Positions 1 to 5,155 of a stretch of DNA of 5,155 nt are shown in pieces. The translations under genes were made by a program, and so were the position numbers. The notes beneath the pieces were generated by a model. That model had not been told where the DNA came from and ran no database searches. It saw only the letters and a program-made list of their open reading frames with translations. The stretch is from positions 1 through 5,155 of the forward strand of contig JASHYV010000128.1 in the NCBI GenBank assembly GCA_030064695.1, read 5' to 3'. How positions within the stretch are numbered: position 1 is the stretch's first letter; every line of letters starts with the position of its first letter. This DNA comes from Thermoplasmata archaeon. GTDB lineage: Archaea > Thermoplasmatota > Thermoplasmata > UBA184.

Positions 1-2186
1 GTCGGAGGAGGGGGAGGCGGGGTCTTGATCGCGCCGGTCGACACCTCGTAGACCGCGCCGGGGTACGTGCCCGAGAGCAGGGCAGCGCTGGTGTCCGGGT
101 CCCAGACGATCGGGCCCAGGTCCTCGCCGATCGAGAGGTACCCGTACCCCGAGGCGTTGGTCGCGTTCACGAAATCGAGCTGCGTGCCGGGCAGTCCGGC
201 TTCCGCGGCCGGCTCGCTCACCAGGACCGTCTCATTGATCGGGTCGTAGGTGAGGAACTCAGGGTGAGCCGCATACCCGAGGTCGATCGCCCCTTCGGAC
301 GTGTTGGTCGCGCCGGAGATGACGCTGAGCGAGTACGCTCCGGAGTTCGCCACGTAGATGTCCCCGTCCGCGGGATCGTAGGCGAGTCCGACCGGCTCGT
401 CACCGGTGCTCGGATGCTGGGCGATCACGACCCCGGTCGCGGCGTGGATCACGCTCACGTTCTCGCTGTCCCAGTTGGAGACGTAGATCCCGTCGTTGCC
501 GGAGTCGAAGACCAGGTCGAGAGGGAACGACCCGACCGAGATATTCCTCAGGGAGCCCAGCAGATCCCCGGGGACGAAGTCCGCGACCTGGTCCGAGTCG
601 GCATCGGCGACGAAGATTCGCTCGTTGGTGGGATCGTAGACGACCCCGGTGGGGCCGGAGAAGTACCCGGACGGCAGATCGGTCACGACGTACGTCGACG
701 CGTTGACCACCGCCACGTCGCCCGCGACGGAGGCGGAGGCCCGGAAGGTCACGTACACCGTGTCGTTCACCGGGTCGTAGGCCACGAAGCCCGCGAACCC
801 GAGCTCGTTGGGCCCCGTGTAGCCAACGAACACGGTCCGCTCGAGCGCCAGGGTCGACTCGTTGAGGATGTCGAGATCGCCCGACTGTCCGTCGTAGACG
901 TACGCCGCGTGATGGGCTGACGAGTACGCGATGCCGTACGGCAGGTTGTAGAGCGGGGCACCCCCCACGATCGCGTTGTTGGCCGCCGAGATCACGGTGA
1001 CGTTCGCCGAGGCCTCGTCGCTATAGTCTTGCTCCACCACGAGGACGCTGTCGAGGGTCGGGTCGAACGCCATGCCGATTGGGTCCGAACCCGTGGCCAG
1101 GTCGGTGACCGCCTGATAGGCGGCGTCGGCGGTGGTCGGCGCGGGGGCGAACTCCGCGACCGCGTTGTGCTCGTAGGCCCCCACGAACAGCGAGTCGTTC
1201 GCCGGGTCGAGGGCCATTCCGTCGTACGGGTTGGTGTCGTCGCCGGGCAGGGCGACGGTGCCGACCGTAGAGTTGGTGGCGGTGTTCACGATGACGAAGC
1301 CCGGGGAGTCGCTCGCCACGTACACCATGCCGTTCTCCGGGTCGACCAGGAGCCAGCTGGGTTCGTACGCCGAAGGCAGGGAGATCCCGTCGTGGGGAAC
1401 CCCCGTACGCTGATAGAACACGGTCAGGTTCTCACCGGACGTGGTCGGCGTGTAGAGTTCTCCGTTGTTCGGATCGAAGCCGATCTCGCCCGGGCCGGCG
1501 CCGACCTCCACGTTCGCCCAGGAGGTCAGGTTGGTCGCGCCGATCTCGGTGACGTTGGCGTTCCCGAAGTTGGAGACGAAGATGGAGTTGGTCTCGTAAT
1601 CGTAGACGTCGTACAGCGGGGTGATCCCGGTGCCCACCGTGCCTTCGAAGGCGTAGGTCGATGCGTTGTAGACGGAGACCGAGTCGTCGTCATCGCCCCC
1701 GGTGATCCACATCGTATTGGTCCGGTTGTCGTAAGCGACCCCGCTCCCGTAGCCTCCGGGCACGATGCGGACGCCCAGGTCCGTCGCCGGATCGACCACG
1801 TCGATGCCCTTGGTTCCGGTTCCGGGGTTCCCCCCTCCCACCCAGAACGTGTCGTTTTCCGGATCGAACGCCGCTTGCATGGGATAGGTCGTCGAGTTCG
1901 CCGCGAAGTAGCCGGAGAATACGGTGCGGTTGTAGAGCATCAGCGTCTCGGCCACCGAGCCCAGGTACCCGCTCGATCCGGGCTTCGGAGTCGCGAGCGG
2001 CGACGAGCCGGTGCCCGCAGCGAGCGGACGAGCGAGGGCTCGGGCCGTCACGGAAGCCCCGCCTAGGGAGGAGGCGAGCAGGACCGCCACCAGCACTAGG
2101 GAGAGACCCACGACGGTGGCCGATCGGGTGCGGTGGTCGGACGCGAGGCGTACCCCCGACCCGGCGCTATCCTGCGAATAATTCAA
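1..2186 (-). CDS. YVTN-type beta-propeller surface protein, 3' end cut by window edge
   Basis: Probable exported cell-surface protein; ligand and role are unknown. The frame is open without a stop from the chosen TTG (2186) to the left edge: 728 visible residues, C-terminus missing. Residues 1-24 are polar with several Arg. Residues 25-45 are hydrophobic (TVVGLSLVLVAVLLASSL core), followed by an AxA-like site near residue 50, so a signal peptide or anchor is likely. Residues 107-704 carry 14 copies of an aromatic-D-P-x-N-x-x-hydrophobic-Y/F-V motif spaced 42-49 residues apart, typical of YVTN/NHL-like propeller blades and enough for two seven-bladed propellers. There are 20 N-x-S/T sequons, no Cys, and only about 11 Lys/Arg after residue 53, so the protein is very acidic. 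It ends at the edge in six prolines (723-728), probably a linker to a further domain or membrane anchor. The start is uncertain: GTG 2213 and GTG 2111 are in-frame alternatives, and the frame is open upstream into lysK. The fold is secure; the function is not. Confidence 0.85.
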   Translation of the reverse strand, partial: MNYSQDSAGSGVRLASDHRTRSATVVGLSLVLVAVLLASSLGGASVTARALARPLAAGTGSSPLATPKPGSSGYLGSVAETLMLYNRTVFSGYFAANSTTYPMQAAFDPENDTFWVGGGNPGTGTKGIDVVDPATDLGVRIVPGGYGSGVAYDNRTNTMWITGGDDDDSVSVYNASTYAFEGTVGTGITPLYDVYDYETNSIFVSNFGNANVTEIGATNLTSWANVEVGAGPGEIGFDPNNGELYTPTTSGENLTVFYQRTGVPHDGISLPSAYEPSWLLVDPENGMVYVASDSPGFVIVNTATNSTVGTVALPGDDTNPYDGMALDPANDSLFVGAYEHNAVAEFAPAPTTADAAYQAVTDLATGSDPIGMAFDPTLDSVLVVEQDYSDEASANVTVISAANNAIVGGAPLYNLPYGIAYSSAHHAAYVYDGQSGDLDILNESTLALERTVFVGYTGPNELGFAGFVAYDPVNDTVYVTFRASASVAGDVAVVNASTYVVTDLPSGYFSGPTGVVYDPTNERIFVADADSDQVADFVPGDLLGSLRNISVGSFPLDLVFDSGNDGIYVSNWDSENVSVIHAATGVVIAQHPSTGDEPVGLAYDPADGDIYVANSGAYSLSVISGATNTSEGAIDLGYAAHPEFLTYDPINETVLVSEPAAEAGLPGTQLDFVNATNASGYGYLSIGEDLGPIVWDPDTSAALLSGTYPGAVYEVSTGAIKTPPPPPP
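75..1868 (-). repeat. 14 tandem beta-propeller blade repeats (protein level)
   Basis: The motif consensus is [YFWLV]-D-P-x-N-[DGE]-x-[IVL]-[YFW]-V. It begins at residues 107, 152, 195, 237, 281, 326, 374, 421, 470, 517, 560, 603, 647 and 695 of the protein counted from the TTG at 2186. Spacing is 42-49 residues, about one four-stranded blade each. The copy at 421 (YSSAHHAAYV) is the most degenerate and begins what would be the second set of seven. Copies have diverged, so this is an old protein repeat rather than a recent DNA duplication. Short DNA identities remain where the TAC-GAC/GAT-CCC codons recur, for example around 241-248, 371-380, 630-638 and 771-779. Confidence 0.8.
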
Positions 2187-2195
2187 TCTTCCGTC
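2167..2195 (-). promoter_or_regulatory. AT-rich patch, possible promoter element or gene start
   Basis: This is the only AT-rich stretch in the surrounding GC-rich sequence. Read on the minus strand it contains GAATTATTC (2176-2184), a 4+1+4 inverted repeat. It could be a degenerate archaeal TATA region. In that case transcription would begin about 25 bases further on, near 2150, and the surface-protein gene would have to start at GTG 2111. Alternatively, it is simply the first codons after a TTG start at 2186. It does not match a strong TTTATA-type box, and no BRE is evident, so this is a weak call. Confidence 0.25.
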
Positions 2196-2213
2196 GCCGG
2201 CCCCTCCACCCAC

Positions 2214-2236
2214 CGACCGGTCTGGGGGGCCGGTCG
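2214..2236 (-). terminator. Inverted repeat directly after lysK stop, possible terminator hairpin
   Basis: CGACCGG at 2214-2220 pairs perfectly with CCGGTCG at 2230-2236, giving a 7-bp GC-rich stem with a 9-base loop. It begins at the base immediately after the lysK stop codon (2237-2239). No T-run follows on the transcript strand, and archaeal termination depends mainly on T-runs, so a role as a transcript-end structure is only possible. A chance GC-rich palindrome is a fair alternative. Confidence 0.25.
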
Positions 2237-3283
2237 CTACGTCGGGGGTCCGATCCGCGTTCCCTGAAGCTCCCGCAGCGCGTGCGCGAGCACCGAGATC
2301 GACCGCCGGAGCTCGATCTCGGTGAGCGCCTCGCGATCCGTATGGTCGAGCTTCGCATCGCCGGGACCGTAGGCGGCGCCCGGTACCCGCCACGCCGGCA
2401 GGACCAGGTTCAGGTCGGAGGTGCCGGCCTTGCGCCAGATGGTGGGCGTGGACCCGCCGGCCCGGATCCCGCGGACGAGGGCGAGGACCACCGGGTTCGT
2501 ACGCTCGAGCTCGATCGGGTCGACGTGGATCCGCTCCACGATCTCAGGGTGGCCGGGTTCGCCAGGCAGGCCGTGGCGGACCTCGCGCGCGGTCAGGCCG
2601 GGCGGGATGCGGAGGTCCAGGACGGCACGCACCGTCTCCTCACCGGCTCGCCCGGTGGAGTCGACGCTGACGACCTTGGCGGTCAGGGTCCGGAACGGGG
2701 ACGCGCCCGCATGCCGCCCGGCGTACGCCTTCACGGCGGCGGTCCAGTCGAGCGCCACGTCGGCGGTCGTGGGCCAGGGCGAAGAGTAGTGGGTGCGCTC
2801 CCCCCGGAACGTCGCCTCGACTTGGAGCTCTCCCTTGTACGCGATCGTGACACCGTCCCAACCGCTGGGCTCGCCGGCGATCACGAAGTCGGGGGAGAGG
2901 TGCGAGAGCAGGTAGCGCGCCCCGTGACTGTCGGTCTCCTCGCCGACCGCGGCCGCGACGACGAACTCGCCCGGCCCCTCGGCCTGGAGTCCGGCGACCA
3001 GCGCGGCGACGATCGGGCCCTTCGCGTCGACCGCGCCCCGACCGTGGACGGTGCCGCGCTCCCGGTGCACGGGGCGCTCGCCTTCGACCGTATCGATGTG
3101 TCCGAGGAAGAGGATCCGGGGATGGCCCTTCCCGCGCCGGGCGATCCCGTTGCCGATCCCGTCGAGGCGGGCGGCGTAGCCGAGCTCGCGCGCGATGCGG
3201 ACGAACTCCGTCGCGGCCGCCCGCTCGCGTCCCGACGGGGAGTACTGGGCGACCAGGCGCTCCAGCAGCCGCGCCTCATCCAC
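2237..3283 (-). CDS. lysK: [LysW]-lysine / [LysW]-ornithine hydrolase, M20 peptidase family
   Basis: Last step of the LysW route: hydrolyses the bond between the LysW C-terminal glutamate and the finished amino acid, releasing lysine (or ornithine) in the cytoplasm. The 348 residues are normal for LysK. Metal-site motifs appear in M20 order: GHIDTV (His62, Asp64), GRGAVDAKGP (bridging Asp86), GEETDSHGA (base Glu115, ligand Glu116), AGEPS (Glu138) and KLDHTDRE (His314). Residues about 150-260 form the M20 lid/dimerisation domain. AGTSDLN (286-292) and YGPGDAKLDHT are characteristic of LysK rather than DapE or ArgE. The start is GTG at 3283, overlapping the lysJ end by 8 bases and preceded by a strong Shine-Dalgarno sequence; the stop is TAG. 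Archaeal LysK enzymes are often active on both lysine and ornithine derivatives, and the sequence alone does not decide which is used here. No key residue is missing. Confidence 0.93.
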   Translation of the reverse strand: MDEARLLERLVAQYSPSGRERAAATEFVRIARELGYAARLDGIGNGIARRGKGHPRILFLGHIDTVEGERPVHRERGTVHGRGAVDAKGPIVAALVAGLQAEGPGEFVVAAAVGEETDSHGARYLLSHLSPDFVIAGEPSGWDGVTIAYKGELQVEATFRGERTHYSSPWPTTADVALDWTAAVKAYAGRHAGASPFRTLTAKVVSVDSTGRAGEETVRAVLDLRIPPGLTAREVRHGLPGEPGHPEIVERIHVDPIELERTNPVVLALVRGIRAGGSTPTIWRKAGTSDLNLVLPAWRVPGAAYGPGDAKLDHTDREALTEIELRRSISVLAHALRELQGTRIGPPT

Positions 3284-4421
3284 GGCCGATCACCTCGACG
3301 ATCGCGTCGAGCGCGCCGCGCCACTCCTCCTCGGGGATGACCAGCGGCGGGAGCAATCGGAGGACCGAGGGGCCGGCGGAGATGGCGAGATAGCCGCGCC
3401 GTTCGAGTTCCTGGAGCGTGGGAGCGACCCGCTCCCGCAGCTCGACCCCGAGGAGGAGGCCGAGGCCCCGTACCTCCCGGACGGCCTGCGGAGAGAGCGC
3501 GCGAAAGGTCTCCTGCGCGATCGCGCCCAGACGTTCCGCCCGTTCGGGGAGGTGCTCCCGGACGGCCAAGTCCAGGGCGGCCGACCCCGCGGCGCAGGCG
3601 AGCGGATTCCCGCCGAACGTCGAGTGGTGGGTCCCGCGGAAGCGGCTCTCGACCTCGGGGGTCGTCACCGTGGCCCCGATCGGCACGCCACCGGCGAGCG
3701 ACTTCGCGAGCGTGAGCACGTCGGGGACGATCCCCCAGCGCTCGAAGGCGAACATGCGCCCGGTCCGGCCGATGCCGGTCTGCACCTCGTCGAAGGCGAG
3801 GAGAGCGCCCGTTCGGTCCGCGGCCGCGCGGGCGGCCTTCAAGAACTCCGGCGTGGCGACGTGGACGCCCCCCTCGCCCTGGACCGGTTCCAGCAGGATC
3901 ATCGCGGTCTGATCCGAGACCCCGGCCTCGAGCGCGGCGACGTCGTTGTACGGAACATGCGAGAAGCCCGGAACGAGCGGCTCGAACGGTTCCCGCAGTT
4001 CCCGGCGCCACGTGGCGCTGAGCGAGCCCAACGTGCGCCCGTGGAATCCGCGGAGGGCAGCGACGACGCCCGGACGCCCCGTGCCCCCGCGCGCGATCTT
4101 GATCGCAGTCTCTACCGCCTCGGTGCCCGAGTTCGACAGGAACACCGAGCCGAAGGAGGACGGAAGGAGATGGAGCAGCTTCTCCAGGAACGCCGTGCGC
4201 ACCGGGCTGCGGTAGCCACTGCCGAGGTAGAGGAGCTCGCGGGCCTGGTGGGCGACCGCTTCCGCAACCTCGGGCGGGCTCGCGCCGAGGTTTCCCACGC
4301 CGTGGGTGGCGCCGAGGTCGACGTACCGGCGGCCGCTCGAGTCCCACAGGTACGCCCCCTCGCCACGGACCAGCTCGATCGGCCGCTGGCCGTGGCTCGC
4401 GAACTCGGGTCCCGAGGTCAC
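3276..4421 (-). CDS. lysJ: [LysW]-aminoadipate/glutamate semialdehyde aminotransferase, class III PLP
   Basis: Transfers an amino group (normally from glutamate) to the semialdehyde carried on LysW, giving LysW-lysine or LysW-ornithine for LysK to release. The 381 residues are typical of the ArgD/LysJ class III aminotransferases. Visible landmarks are SNSGTEA (96-102, phosphate binding), GFHGRTLGSLSAT (125-137), EPVQGEGG (178-185), DEVQTGIGRTG (Asp211 for the pyridine nitrogen, Gln214), LTLAKSLAGG (Schiff-base Lys240) and HHSTFGGNP (265-273). The start is GTG 4421, whose last two bases begin the lysZ TGA stop. The longer open frame back to 4772 only reads through lysZ in another frame, and GTG 4421 puts the family's N-terminus in the right place. 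No strong Shine-Dalgarno is seen, so reinitiation after lysZ is likely. One oddity is that the usual NLGH motif reads NLGASPPEV (44-52), without His. LysJ is preferred over ArgD from gene context. Confidence 0.93.
   Translation of the reverse strand: MTSGPEFASHGQRPIELVRGEGAYLWDSSGRRYVDLGATHGVGNLGASPPEVAEAVAHQARELLYLGSGYRSPVRTAFLEKLLHLLPSSFGSVFLSNSGTEAVETAIKIARGGTGRPGVVAALRGFHGRTLGSLSATWRRELREPFEPLVPGFSHVPYNDVAALEAGVSDQTAMILLEPVQGEGGVHVATPEFLKAARAAADRTGALLAFDEVQTGIGRTGRMFAFERWGIVPDVLTLAKSLAGGVPIGATVTTPEVESRFRGTHHSTFGGNPLACAAGSAALDLAVREHLPERAERLGAIAQETFRALSPQAVREVRGLGLLLGVELRERVAPTLQELERRGYLAISAGPSVLRLLPPLVIPEEEWRGALDAIVEVIGRG
3288..3296 (-). promoter_or_regulatory. Shine-Dalgarno sequence of lysK
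   Basis: GAGGTGATC on the minus strand is complementary over nine bases to the conserved 3' end of archaeal 16S rRNA (GATCACCTC). The GAGGTG core lies 7 bases before GTG 3283. It sits inside the last codons of lysJ and supports both the GTG start and translational coupling of lysK to lysJ. Confidence 0.75.
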
Positions 4422-5155
4422 TGGAACACCGTGCCCTGGCCCGCGAGGGCGGCCGCGACGGGCGTGGCGCCGGCGCTCGGCCCGATGACGACGCGGCCGA
4501 CCCCACCCTCGAGCGCCTCGCGGGCCGCCAGCACCTTCTTTCTCATCCGGCCGCCGGCGAACGGCAGCACGGCGTCGATCTCGCCCCGTACCACGGTCGG
4601 GATCGTCGACGCGGGGTCGCTCGGGTCCCGCAGCAGCCCGGGGACGTTCGTGAGCAGGAGCAGCGCCTCGGCGCCCAGGGCGACCGCCACCGCCGCCGCG
4701 AGCCGGTCGGCGTCGACGTTGACCACCTCTCCCTGCGCGGTCACCGCCGGAGGTCCGACGACCGGGAGCCATCCGGCCCCCAGCATCAGATCGAGGAAGG
4801 TGCGGTCGACGCGCTCGATCGTACCGGAGAGGTCGTCGTGGAGGATGCGGACCTTGCCGTCGACGACGGCGCGCACCGACTCCTTTCGGGTGGCCCGGAC
4901 GAGCCCTCCGTCCACGCCCGAGAGGCCGATGGCCCGACCTCCCAGCGCGAGCAGCCGGGCGACGAGCCGCGTCTGCACGCTCCCCGACATCGCCGCGATC
5001 AGCACCTCGAGATGGGCCGCGTCGCTCCGACGCGAGACGACCCCGCTCGGGCTCGTGAGATATTCCGGCGGGCGGCCCAGGGCGGTCCCCAGCCGGTCGA
5101 CCTCGTCCGAACCCCCGTGGACCAGCACCGTGTCGGGGCGGTGGGCGACCTCCCG
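4418..5155 (-). CDS. lysZ: [LysW]-aminoadipate/glutamate kinase, 5' end cut by window edge
   Basis: Phosphorylates the side-chain carboxylate of aminoadipate (or glutamate) attached to LysW, using ATP, to prepare it for reduction by LysY. It belongs to the amino acid kinase family with ArgB. Of the protein, 245 C-terminal residues are visible; about 20-30 N-terminal residues with the first Lys/Gly-rich nucleotide motif lie beyond the right edge. Visible motifs (numbered from the edge) are VHGGSDEVD (12-20), TSPSGVVSRRSD (34-45, a LysZ-type substrate region), GLSGVDGG (77-84), VVNVDADRLAA (144-154), LLTNVPGLL (167-175) and GGRMRKK (201-207). The GTG at 5128 lies inside the gene, because the frame continues to 5155 with conserved-looking sequence and starting there would remove the first strand. 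The stop TGA (4418-4420) overlaps the lysJ start. LysZ is favoured over ArgB by the SPSGVVSR motif and its lysJ-lysK neighbours; substrate preference is not decided by sequence. Confidence 0.9.
   Translation of the reverse strand, partial: REVAHRPDTVLVHGGSDEVDRLGTALGRPPEYLTSPSGVVSRRSDAAHLEVLIAAMSGSVQTRLVARLLALGGRAIGLSGVDGGLVRATRKESVRAVVDGKVRILHDDLSGTIERVDRTFLDLMLGAGWLPVVGPPAVTAQGEVVNVDADRLAAAVAVALGAEALLLLTNVPGLLRDPSDPASTIPTVVRGEIDAVLPFAGGRMRKKVLAAREALEGGVGRVVIGPSAGATPVAAALAGQGTVFQ

Noticed and set aside
264..920. 218-residue plus-strand open frame
   Set aside because: Same antisense artefact: its abundant GDxV/RVVG-like strings are the reverse complement of the blade codons on the minus strand.
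1..1868. CRISPR array or DNA tandem repeat suggested by recurring gggtcgta/ggatcgta words
   Set aside because: The words are short, unevenly spaced and in codon phase. They are the YDP codons of the propeller blades.
1029..2066. 345-residue plus-strand open frame opposite the propeller gene
   Set aside because: It is rich in Arg, Gly, Val and Asp with no domain pattern, as expected for the antisense of a high-GC gene. The opposite strand has a repeat-structured protein across the whole stretch.
2109..2186. Twin-arginine (Tat) signal
   Set aside because: The n-region has scattered Arg (VRLASDHRTRS) but no adjacent RR followed by the Tat consensus, so a general Sec signal or anchor is more likely.
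2282..3340. 352-residue plus-strand open frame opposite lysK
   Set aside because: Low-complexity Arg/Gly/Asp composition with no motif. lysK on the other strand has all M20 catalytic motifs in order.
2881..4506. 541-residue minus-strand open frame spanning lysJ and part of lysK
   Set aside because: Extreme Arg/Pro/Gly/Ser content is typical of an out-of-frame reading of GC-rich DNA. It covers two well-supported genes in other frames.
4422..4772. N-terminal extension of lysJ
   Set aside because: The extra 117 residues are Arg/Gly-rich and read lysZ out of frame. The family N-terminus fits the GTG at 4421.
5126..5128. GTG as the start of lysZ
   Set aside because: It falls in the second strand of the kinase domain (VLVHGG), and the frame remains open to the window edge, so the true start lies beyond the window.

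Overview
This is a GC-rich window (roughly two thirds G+C by eye) that is almost entirely coding, and every supported gene lies on the minus strand. Its content suggests an archaeon. Three consecutive genes match the LysW amino-carrier-protein route to lysine and/or ornithine (lysZ, lysJ, lysK). A ribosome binding site ahead of lysK matches the anti-Shine-Dalgarno end of archaeal 16S rRNA. The fourth gene encodes a very large, acidic, sequon-rich YVTN-type beta-propeller surface protein of a kind common in archaea. High GC plus this combination would fit a high-GC Thermoplasmatota lineage, but that placement is inference. The LysW pathway also occurs in Thermus/Deinococcus, so the domain assignment is likely rather than certain.

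Reading in the direction of transcription (right to left): lysZ is cut by the right edge of the window and occupies 4418-5155. It encodes the kinase that phosphorylates the LysW-bound substrate. lysJ (3276-4421) begins with a GTG whose last two bases are the first two of the lysZ stop codon, a 4-base GTGA overlap. It encodes the PLP aminotransferase. lysK (2237-3283) overlaps the lysJ end by 8 bases and has a strong Shine-Dalgarno sequence inside lysJ. It encodes the M20-type hydrolase that releases the finished amino acid from LysW. The three genes look like one transcript, in the order of the last pathway steps except for the reductase LysY. lysW, lysX and lysY would be expected outside the window, probably beyond the right edge.

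After lysK comes the only clear non-coding gap, about 50 bases if the chosen start of the next gene is right. It holds a 7-bp inverted repeat, a G-rich tract and, at its far edge, the only AT-rich patch nearby. A single open frame then runs to the left edge (1-2186) without a stop. It encodes a putative signal peptide or anchor, 14 recognisable blade motifs (enough for two seven-bladed propellers), 20 N-glycosylation sequons, no cysteine, very few basic residues, and a six-proline tract right at the edge. The C-terminus is missing. I see no link in function between the surface protein and the lysine genes. No RNA genes, mobile elements or CRISPR arrays were seen.
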